From RXIX01 sp003989075 (GTDB lineage Bacteria; Pseudomonadota; Gammaproteobacteria; Competibacterales; Competibacteraceae): 64,000 nt of DNA. Shown in pieces: positions 45,794-52,867 of the stretch. Below the pieces are notes generated by a model. That model worked only from the letters and a program-made list of their open reading frames with translations, was not told where the DNA came from and did no database searches. Location: the NCBI GenBank assembly GCA_029780415.1, contig JAKOYN010000117.1:1-64000 (forward strand). Direction: 5' to 3'. Numbering within the stretch: position 1 is the stretch's first letter; every line of letters starts with the position of its first letter. The position numbers and the translations under genes were made by a program.

Positions 45794-46534
45794 ATGCTGC
45801 TGATACCCGCAATCGATTTAAAGGATGGCAAGTGCGTGCGGCTGCGCCAGGGGCGCATGGACGACTCCACGATCTTTTCTGACGACCCGGTGGCCATGGC
45901 CGGGCGCTGGGTCGAGGCTGGCGCCCGTCGCCTGCATCTGGTTGATCTGAATGGCGCCTTCGCCGGTCAGCCGGTCAATGCCCAGGTGATCCGGCGCATT
46001 GCCCAGGCCTTTCCCGAACTGCCGATCCAGGTTGGCGGCGGCATCCGCGATGAACAAGCCGTCGATGCCTATCTGGATGCTGGCGTCCAGTTCGTGATCA
46101 TCGGCACCAAGGCCGTGCAGGAGCCGCACTTCATCAACAACCTGTGCCTGGAATATCCCGGTCACATCATCGTCGGCCTGGATGCCAAGGATGGACGGGT
46201 GGCGGTCAATGGCTGGTCGAAGCTGTCCAAACACAATGTCATCGACCTGGCGCAGGTCTTCGAACGCTATGGCGTCGAGGCGATCGTCTATACCGACATC
46301 AGCCGCGACGGCATGATGCAGGGTGTGAATGTCGAGGCCACGCTGCGCCTGGCCCAGGCCATCAGCATCCCGGTGATCGCGTCCGGCGGCGTCAGCACGC
46401 TCGACGATCTGCGGGCACTGTGTGCAGTGGAAAAGGAGGGCATCATGGGGGCGATCATTGGCCGGGCGCTGTATGACGGCGCCATTGATCTGGCCGAGGC
46501 GCAGCGCCTGCTTGAACCGGCGGGGCAGGCGTGA
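45794..46534 (+). CDS. hisA: ProFAR isomerase
   Basis: 1-(5-phosphoribosyl)-5-[(5-phosphoribosylamino)methylideneamino] imidazole-4-carboxamide isomerase, a TIM-barrel enzyme of 246 residues catalysing an Amadori rearrangement. Visible are LLIPAIDLKDGKCVRL (catalytic Asp), LHLVDLNGAFAG, PIQVGGGIRDEQAV, VGLDAKDGRVAVNGW, VYTDISRDGMMQG (second Asp) and VIASGGVSTLDDL. Its TGA overlaps the hisF ATG. Confidence 0.97.
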   Translation: MLLIPAIDLKDGKCVRLRQGRMDDSTIFSDDPVAMAGRWVEAGARRLHLVDLNGAFAGQPVNAQVIRRIAQAFPELPIQVGGGIRDEQAVDAYLDAGVQFVIIGTKAVQEPHFINNLCLEYPGHIIVGLDAKDGRVAVNGWSKLSKHNVIDLAQVFERYGVEAIVYTDISRDGMMQGVNVEATLRLAQAISIPVIASGGVSTLDDLRALCAVEKEGIMGAIIGRALYDGAIDLAEAQRLLEPAGQA

Positions 46535-47307
46535 TGGGCCTGGCCAAGCGCATTATTCCCTGTCTGGACGTCGATCGGGGCCGGGTGGTCAAGGGCGTCA
46601 GGTTCGTCGAGATTCGCGACGCAGGCGATCCGGTGGAAATCGCCCGCCGCTATGACCAGGAAGGCGCCGATGAAATCACTTTTCTCGACATTACCGCCAG
46701 TTCCGATGACCGCGAAACCATGGTACATGTGGTGGAGCAGGTGGCCAGCGAAGTGTTCATCCCGCTGACCGTCGGCGGCGGTATCCGCAGTCTCGACGAT
46801 GTACGGCGGATGCTGAATGCCGGCGCGGATAAGGTGTCGATCAATACCGCCGCCATCGCCCGCCCGGAATTCGTCCGCGACGCCGCCGAACGCTTTGGCA
46901 ATCAGTGCATCGTGGTCGCCATCGATGCCAAGGCCGTGCATGCCGGGCAGGAAACACCGCGCTGGGAAATCTTTACTCACGGCGGTCGCCGTCCGACCGG
47001 CATCGACGCGGTGGAATGGGCACGGCGCATGGCCGATTACGGCGCGGGTGAAATCCTGCTGACCAGCATGGACCGCGATGGCACCAAGCGCGGCTTCGAT
47101 CTGGAACTGACCCGCGCCATCAGCGAGGCGGTGAGCATTCCGGTAATTGCCTCTGGCGGCGTCGGCACGCTGGATCATCTGGCTGACGGCATCCTGCTCG
47201 GCAAAGCTGATGCGGTGCTGGCGGCGAGCATTTTCCATTTCGCTGAATACACCATTGAACAGGCCAAGCGCCATCTGCAGGCGCGTGGCATCGAAGTCAG
47301 GCTTTGA
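46534..47307 (+). CDS. hisF: Imidazole glycerol phosphate synthase, cyclase subunit
   Basis: TIM-barrel cyclase of 257 residues that forms imidazole glycerol phosphate and AICAR with ammonia from HisH. Motifs: KRIIPCLDVDRGRVVKGV (catalytic Asp), GADEITFLDITAS, PLTVGGGIRS, VVAIDAKAV, and EILLTSMDRDGTKRGFD (second catalytic Asp). The ATG overlapping the hisA stop is chosen over the GTG one codon before. Part of one operon with hisA. Confidence 0.97.
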   Translation: MGLAKRIIPCLDVDRGRVVKGVRFVEIRDAGDPVEIARRYDQEGADEITFLDITASSDDRETMVHVVEQVASEVFIPLTVGGGIRSLDDVRRMLNAGADKVSINTAAIARPEFVRDAAERFGNQCIVVAIDAKAVHAGQETPRWEIFTHGGRRPTGIDAVEWARRMADYGAGEILLTSMDRDGTKRGFDLELTRAISEAVSIPVIASGGVGTLDHLADGILLGKADAVLAASIFHFAEYTIEQAKRHLQARGIEVRL

Positions 47308-47361
47308 GTTGATTTGACAGGCCCTGCTCCTGGCGGGAGCGTGGGCGGAGCGAGACTATTC

Positions 47362-47751
47362 ATGAGCGACAACTGGCTGGACCGTATTAAATGGACCGCT
47401 GATGGGCTGGTGCCCGCCATTGCCCAGGATGCCAGCAGCGGCCGGATTCTGATGATGGCCTGGATGAACCGCGAATCGCTGCAGCGCACCGTGGCCTGTG
47501 GCGAGGCGGTGTACTGGTCGCGTTCGCGCCGCCAGATCTGGCATAAGGGCGAGACCTCCGGCCATACGCAAAAGGTCAGGCGCATCCGTCTGGATTGCGA
47601 TGCCGATGTGCTGCTGCTGGAGATCGAACAGATAGGCGGTATCGCCTGTCATACCGGCCGGCAGAGCTGCTTTTTCGAGGAGCTGCGCGACGGGCAGTGG
47701 GTGGCCATCGATCCGGTGCTCAAGGACCCGCGCGAGATGTATGGCTCATGA
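47362..47751 (+). CDS. hisI: Phosphoribosyl-AMP cyclohydrolase
   Basis: Zinc-dependent third step of histidine synthesis, 129 residues, present as a separate gene rather than the HisIE fusion of enterics. Visible motifs are LVPAIAQDASSGRILMMAWMN, AVYWSRSRRQIWHKGETSGH, the metal-binding LDCDADVLLL and the Cys pair IACHTGRQSCFF. ATGA overlap with hisE implies translational coupling. Confidence 0.97.
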   Translation: MSDNWLDRIKWTADGLVPAIAQDASSGRILMMAWMNRESLQRTVACGEAVYWSRSRRQIWHKGETSGHTQKVRRIRLDCDADVLLLEIEQIGGIACHTGRQSCFFEELRDGQWVAIDPVLKDPREMYGS

Positions 47752-48071
47752 GCGATAGCACGCTGCGCGAACTGGCCGCGACCCTGGAAGCCCGCAAGCA
47801 GGCCGATCCCGACAGCTCCTATGTCGCCCGGCTATATGCCAAGGGGCTGGATGCCATTCTCAAGAAAGTCGGCGAGGAAGCCGCCGAAACTCTGCTGGCG
47901 GCCAAGAATGGTGACCCCGAGCATCTGGTGCGCGAAACCGCCGACCTGTGGTTTCATACTCTGGTCATGCTGGCTCATCAGGGCTTGGGGCCGGATGCGG
48001 TTCTCGACGAACTGCGCCGCCGCTTTGGCACCTCCGGCCTGGCCGAAAAAGCCGCCCGCAACGCGCGCTAG
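47748..48071 (+). CDS. hisE: Phosphoribosyl-ATP pyrophosphatase
   Basis: Second step of histidine synthesis, a MazG-like all-alpha pyrophosphohydrolase of 107 residues. Metal-binding helices are KKVGEEAAETLLAAK and LVRETADLWFHTLVML. The segment SYVARLYAKGLDAILKKVGEEA is family-typical. The next gene, tatA, begins 33 bases later on the same strand. Confidence 0.96.
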   Translation: MSDSTLRELAATLEARKQADPDSSYVARLYAKGLDAILKKVGEEAAETLLAAKNGDPEHLVRETADLWFHTLVMLAHQGLGPDAVLDELRRRFGTSGLAEKAARNAR

Positions 48072-48104
48072 GCGCGATCTCCCGTTCTTCAGAGGCACAC
48101 TGTC

Positions 48105-48365
48105 ATGCGTTTCAGTATTTGGGAACTCCTGCTCATCCTGGTCATTATCCTGGTGCTGTTTGGCGGCAGCCGGCTGCGCAACCTGGGCGGCGATCTGGGC
48201 GCGGCGATTCGCGGTTTTCGCGATTCGATGAAGGAAGGCGCCAAACCGGACACCGCTGCCGACGAGCCGCGCAAGCTCGACCAGCCAGCCAGCGCCGAGC
48301 GTGGCAGCGAGGCCAGCGCCACGACGGCCCGTGACCCGCTGGCCAAGGATCGCGACAAGGTCTGA
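48105..48365 (+). CDS. tatA: Twin-arginine translocase subunit TatA
   Basis: Pore-forming component of the Tat system that exports folded proteins, 86 residues. A short N-terminal membrane helix (WELLLILVIILVLFGGSRL) is followed by a hinge and amphipathic helix (RNLGGDLGAAIRGFRDSMKEG) and a charged disordered tail. The phenylalanine at position 3 and FGGSRLRNLG hinge are typical. Likely substrate in this window is MsrP. Confidence 0.95.
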   Translation: MRFSIWELLLILVIILVLFGGSRLRNLGGDLGAAIRGFRDSMKEGAKPDTAADEPRKLDQPASAERGSEASATTARDPLAKDRDKV

Positions 48366-48383
48366 GCACCGGATCACGCCCGC

Positions 48384-48866
48384 ATGTTTGAAATCGGTTT
48401 CTGGGAACTGGTGCTGGTCGGCGTCGTTGCCCTGCTCGTGGTCGGTCCGGAGAAGTTGCCGGGACTGGCGCGCACTGCCGGACTTTGGCTGGGCAGGGCG
48501 CGGCGGATGATCGCCGAGGTCAAGGCCGATGTGGACCGGGAACTGCATCTTGAAGAGCTCAAGCAGTCGCTGCGCCAGCAGGCTGATGTGAGTGAGATCA
48601 AGGATCTGGCCGATCGGGTGCGTTCGCTGCGCCGGGATGTCGAAGAAGAGTTCGATGATCCCGGTCCACCGCCGGGCTGGACACCGGGTATGCATAACGC
48701 GCCACCTCCACCGGGCTGGACACCGCCCGCTGCGCCCGCTGAAGCATCAGCAGTTACGCTGCAAAAGCCGGCCGTTCCTGAAACATCGGTGGTGACGCTG
48801 CAAAAGCCGGCGGCTACGGCGGCTGATGTACCTGCACCGCCCCCCTCTCCTCCCGCCACGAGCTGA
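48384..48866 (+). CDS. tatB: Twin-arginine translocase subunit TatB
   Basis: Tat receptor component, 160 residues, working with TatC to bind twin-arginine signals. The N-terminus MFEIGFWELVLVGVVALLV and hinge VGPEKLPGLARTAGLW are characteristic, followed by an amphipathic helix (ARRMIAEVKADVDREL) and a coiled region. The tail is Pro-rich and internally repeated: PPPGWTP occurs twice and VTLQKPA occurs twice. Starts 18 bases after tatA and ends six bases before tatC. Confidence 0.95.
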   Translation: MFEIGFWELVLVGVVALLVVGPEKLPGLARTAGLWLGRARRMIAEVKADVDRELHLEELKQSLRQQADVSEIKDLADRVRSLRRDVEEEFDDPGPPPGWTPGMHNAPPPPGWTPPAAPAEASAVTLQKPAVPETSVVTLQKPAATAADVPAPPPSPPATS

Positions 48867-48872
48867 GCCAGC

Positions 48873-49625
48873 GTGTCCGACACCGATCACGAACAGCCCT
48901 TCATCAGTCATCTGGTTGAATTGCGCAGCCGGCTGTTGCGCATCGTCGGCGGCATTCTGCTGGTGTTCGTGGCGATGTCGCCCTTTTCCAACCCGATTTA
49001 CACCGCCCTGGCCGGTCCGCTGCTCAAGCACATGCCGGCCAATAGCAGCATGATCGCCATTGATGTCCTGTCGCCGTTCCTGACTCCATTGAAATTTACT
49101 CTGGTGCTGGCGGTGTTCGTGACCATACCGTGGGTGCTTTACCAGGTCTGGGCTTTTGTCGCCCCGGGCCTGTATCAGCGGGAAAAGCGTCTGGCCCTGC
49201 CGGTGCTGGCGTCCAGCACCCTGCTGTTCTACGCGGGCATGGCCTTCGCCTATTTCGTGATCATGCCGATCTTCTTTGCCTTCATCACCAGTACCGCGCC
49301 GACCGGAGTCGCGGTGATGACCGACATTAACCGCTATCTGGACTTCGTGATGACGCTGTTTTTCGCCTTCGGCGTTGCCTTCGAGGTGCCGGTGGCGACG
49401 GTCATTCTGGCCCTGCTCGGCATCCTGACCCCCGAAGCGATGGCCGCCAAGCGCCCCTATGTGATTGTCGGCGCCTTTATCGTCGGTATGCTATTGACGC
49501 CGCCGGATGTGATTTCGCAGACCCTGCTGGCCCTGCCGATGTGGTTTCTATTCGAGATTGGCGTGTTCGTGGCGCGGCTGCTGTTGCGCCAGCGCGCAAC
49601 CGCAGCGACCGGCGCCGCGCGCTAG
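48873..49625 (+). CDS. tatC: Twin-arginine translocase subunit TatC
   Basis: Six-helix inner-membrane core of the Tat translocon, 250 residues. It recognises the twin-arginine signal through its N-terminal cytosolic region, FISHLVELRSRLLR (family motif with the conserved Glu). Further signatures are VLYQVWAFVAPGLYQREKR and FAFGVAFEVPVATVILALLGI. Start is GTG, giving MSDTDHEQPF, in step with the short gap after tatB. Convergent with corA. Confidence 0.96.
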   Translation: MSDTDHEQPFISHLVELRSRLLRIVGGILLVFVAMSPFSNPIYTALAGPLLKHMPANSSMIAIDVLSPFLTPLKFTLVLAVFVTIPWVLYQVWAFVAPGLYQREKRLALPVLASSTLLFYAGMAFAYFVIMPIFFAFITSTAPTGVAVMTDINRYLDFVMTLFFAFGVAFEVPVATVILALLGILTPEAMAAKRPYVIVGAFIVGMLLTPPDVISQTLLALPMWFLFEIGVFVARLLLRQRATAATGAAR

Positions 49626-49737
49626 GGCAGTACCGCCTGTCCACCCATTGCCGCGCGGACGGGCTCAGGACTCCTGCTGAAGCGTGAGCGGCAAAACCGC
49701 GCCCAGGTCAGCAGCGCCGCGATGCTGGCCTACTTCA

Positions 49738-50700
49738 CTACTTCAGCCAGCCCTTGCGGCGAAAGATCCAGAACGGCGCCGCCACTGAGGTCAGCATCAG
49801 GCCCAGAGCGAAGGGATAGCCCATCGCCCATTTCAGCTCCGGCATGAAATCGAAATTCATGCCGTAGATGCTGGCGATCAAGGTTGGCGGCAGCAGTGCT
49901 ACCGAGGCCACCGAGAAGATCTTGATGATCTTGTTCTGGTTGATGTTGATAAAGCCAACCGTGGCGTCCATCAGAAAGTTGATCTTGTCGAACAGAAACG
50001 AGGTGTGCCCGTCCAGCGATTCGATGTCGCGCAGAATCTGCCGGGCCTCCTCGATCTGGTCGGGCGACAGCAGTCGCTGGCGCATCAGGTAGGAAATGGC
50101 GCGGCGGGTATCCATCAGGTTGCGGCGGATGCGCCCGTTCAGGTCTTCCTCGCGGGCGATGCTGGACAGGACTGCCGCGGCATCCTCGTCGGTCAGGCGT
50201 GCATTGAGTACCCGGCGGCCAATCTCCTCCAGCGCCTCGTAGACACCTTCCAGAGCATCGGCGGAATACTCGGCATCGGTGGCGTACAGGTCGAGCAGCA
50301 CGTCGCGACAGTCTTCCAGATAGCCGGGCTGGTGGCGGGCACGCATCCGCAGCAGCCGGAACACCGGCAGATCTTCCTGGTGCAGGCTGAACAGGATGTC
50401 CTGGCGGAACACGAAGGCGACCGGGATGTTGCGCGACTCGTCATCCTTGTCGAGCAGGAAATCGGAGCGGATCTGCAGGGCACCGCTGGCATCCTCGAAA
50501 CAGCGCGCGCTGGCTTCGATATCGCCAAAATCGTCCTCATCAGGCAGGGTCAGGTTGAACAGTTCCCGCGCCCACTGTCGCTCTTCATCGGTCGGCGAAT
50601 CGAAATCAACCCAGATGGGCTTGGCCTGTTGCAGATCCTCGCGGCTCTCCACCTGGAGCTGCTGCAGACGGCCGTTGCGCAGTTCGAAGGCATTGATCAT
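49738..50700 (-). CDS. corA: CorA-family magnesium/cobalt transporter
   Basis: Homopentameric inner-membrane divalent cation channel, 320 residues. The long N-terminal cytoplasmic domain includes the stalk helix region, and the two C-terminal helices contain the selectivity motif YGMNF between them (IASIYGMNFDFMPELKW). The C-terminal basic tail FRRKGWLK is typical. The ATG giving MINAFELRNG matches the family start; the open frame further upstream is not conserved. Ligand could be Mg2+, Co2+ or Ni2+. Confidence 0.94.
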   Translation of the reverse strand: MINAFELRNGRLQQLQVESREDLQQAKPIWVDFDSPTDEERQWARELFNLTLPDEDDFGDIEASARCFEDASGALQIRSDFLLDKDDESRNIPVAFVFRQDILFSLHQEDLPVFRLLRMRARHQPGYLEDCRDVLLDLYATDAEYSADALEGVYEALEEIGRRVLNARLTDEDAAAVLSSIAREEDLNGRIRRNLMDTRRAISYLMRQRLLSPDQIEEARQILRDIESLDGHTSFLFDKINFLMDATVGFININQNKIIKIFSVASVALLPPTLIASIYGMNFDFMPELKWAMGYPFALGLMLTSVAAPFWIFRRKGWLK

Positions 50701-50843
50701 GCGAGTTTCCCGGCAGGTAGAATGGCAGCGTGGAACATGGTTGAGAATCTGCAGCAGGTCAATGCGCTGGTGCGGATTTGGGTCATTCTTCAGGGCGGGA
50801 AATTTAAGCGAAGGGCAAAAAAAATACAAGGAAATAGTGGCTT

Positions 50844-52820
50844 ATGAAAAGATGGCACTACGGAAGCACAATAGGGGAATTCCTCCTGGCTTCCGAACAG
50901 GAAATTCTTGGCAAACTGGTAGAGAAACATGCGTTTTCGCTGGAGCAGACGCAAAGAAATGCCTGGGCTGAACAGATTTCCATTCTAAAAAACACCCTCG
51001 GTCCTTATGCTGGTCGTATTTATTTCGAATACTCCATTCCACGCATGGGAAAAAGAATTGATGTTGTTCTGCTGATCGAATCGGTTGTTTTTGTTCTGGA
51101 GTTCAAGGTTGGCGAAAAGGAATTTCCGGTTTGTGCAATTGACCAGGTTTTTGATTATGCGCTTGACCTCAAAAACTTTCATAAAAAAAGTCATCATGCC
51201 ACTATAGTTCCCATATTGATATCGACTCAGTCAAATGTAAAATTTACAACGACTTCTATTGAATCAGGCTCGGATGGCATTATTTCACCCATTCTTGCCA
51301 ATTCAAAAATACTGCCCAATATAATTGCTGATGTTCTGCGGTTTTTTAATGGAGAAAGCCTGGATCCGGTTGAGTGGGAACAAAGCCAGTATCAACCAAC
51401 CCCAACTATCATAGAAGCCGCAATGGCACTTTATAGTGGCCATTCCGTCAGCGAGATTTCCCGCAGTGATGCCGGCGCGATCAATCTCGGAATAACATCC
51501 GACACGATCTCGGATATCATTCATGAATCAAAAGTACAATGCCATAAATCCATTTGCTTTGTGACGGGTGTGCCCGGTTCTGGAAAAACCCTGGTTGGAC
51601 TGAATATCGCAACCCGGCATCTTGACAGGGACACTGATCTTTACAGCGTTTTTCTCTCTGGAAACGGTCCGCTAGTTGCCGTGCTGCGCGAAGCCCTAGC
51701 GCGCGACCAAGTGAAGCGGGCAAGAGAATCCGGCAGGACATCACGTAAGGGTCATGCGAGGAGTGAGGTCAAGGCATTCATCCAGAACGTACATCATTTT
51801 CGTGATGAATGCCTGATTGATATAAAAAAACCACCGATTGAACATGTAGCGCTGTTTGATGAGGCACAGCGCGCTTGGGATTTGCAGCAAACGGTCAACT
51901 TTATGAGCCGCAAGCGGGATAAAGCTGATTTTAATAGGTCAGAACCCGAGTTTCTGATTTCCTGTCTCGATCGTCATCCTGATTGGGCTGTGGTCGTATG
52001 TCTGGTCGGTGGTGGACAGGAAATCAATACAGGTGAAGCCGGTATCAGTGAATGGCTGGAGTCACTGTTGCGATCATTTCCCGACTGGCATGTTTATATC
52101 TCTCCCCGTCTAGCAGGCGCGGAGTACCGGGCGGAGGACATGCTGCAGAAAATCAAACAGCTATCCCATGTTGCCTTCCGGGACGAGTTGCATCTCGCGG
52201 TTTCCATGCGTTCCTTTCGCGCTGAGCACCTTGCGCTGTTTGTCCAGCAGTTGCTGGATCTGCAGGCCGGTCAGGCCAGCGAGATGCTTGAAAAGATCAG
52301 AGAAAAATACCCTATCGTCATGACGCGCGACCTGGCAAAAGCAAAAAAATGGCTCAGAAAAAAGGCGCGAGGATCGGAGCGATATGGCGTTGTCGTTTCG
52401 TCGCAGGCACAGCGCCTGAAGCCGCATGCGATCGACGTTAAATCACCGGTTGATCCGATCCACTGGTTTCTGGATGGCAAGGACGATGTTCGTTCATCCT
52501 ATTATATGGAAGATGTTGCGACCGAATTTCAGGTGCAGGGCCTGGAACTTGATTGGGCGTGCGTCGCATGGGATGCTGATTTCCGGTATTCTCCTGCTGG
52601 ATGGCAGCATTGGTCATTTGTGGGCGACAGATGGAATCGCATTCGAAAGGAACAGCGGCAGATTTATCTTAAAAACGCCTATCGTGTTCTGTTGACGCGT
52701 GCCCGGCAGGGCATGGTTATTTTTGTTCCGCATGGCGATGATGAAGACCCGACCCGATTGCATGAATTCTATGATCATACGTTCGATTATTTTCATAGGA
52801 TTGGTCTTGAGGATTTATAA
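50844..52820 (+). CDS. Nuclease-helicase fusion (PD-(D/E)xK-like + DUF2075 helicase)
   Basis: Protein of 658 residues. The N-terminal 230 residues look like a restriction-endonuclease-fold nuclease: GKRIDVVLLI (Asp73), VLEFKVGE (Glu86, Lys88) and a later DQVFDYALDLKNFH helix. The rest is a superfamily 1-like DUF2075 (Schlafen-group) helicase: Walker A TGVPGSGKTLVG (near 245), Walker B-like HVALFDEAQRAWD, VCLVGGGQEINTG, and C-terminal FQVQGLELDWACVAWDAD and NAYRVLLTRARQGMVIFVP. Base composition is clearly more AT-rich than both neighbours, with runs such as AAAAAA in the coding region, suggesting horizontal transfer. It sits alone between corA and mutS. Function unknown; such proteins are candidates for phage or plasmid defence, which is inference. 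Confidence 0.85.
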   Translation: MKRWHYGSTIGEFLLASEQEILGKLVEKHAFSLEQTQRNAWAEQISILKNTLGPYAGRIYFEYSIPRMGKRIDVVLLIESVVFVLEFKVGEKEFPVCAIDQVFDYALDLKNFHKKSHHATIVPILISTQSNVKFTTTSIESGSDGIISPILANSKILPNIIADVLRFFNGESLDPVEWEQSQYQPTPTIIEAAMALYSGHSVSEISRSDAGAINLGITSDTISDIIHESKVQCHKSICFVTGVPGSGKTLVGLNIATRHLDRDTDLYSVFLSGNGPLVAVLREALARDQVKRARESGRTSRKGHARSEVKAFIQNVHHFRDECLIDIKKPPIEHVALFDEAQRAWDLQQTVNFMSRKRDKADFNRSEPEFLISCLDRHPDWAVVVCLVGGGQEINTGEAGISEWLESLLRSFPDWHVYISPRLAGAEYRAEDMLQKIKQLSHVAFRDELHLAVSMRSFRAEHLALFVQQLLDLQAGQASEMLEKIREKYPIVMTRDLAKAKKWLRKKARGSERYGVVVSSQAQRLKPHAIDVKSPVDPIHWFLDGKDDVRSSYYMEDVATEFQVQGLELDWACVAWDADFRYSPAGWQHWSFVGDRWNRIRKEQRQIYLKNAYRVLLTRARQGMVIFVPHGDDEDPTRLHEFYDHTFDYFHRIGLEDL

Positions 52821-52867
52821 TCTCCTGTGCAGTATTGCCATAAACCTGAATCCTGGACGCCGCACTC

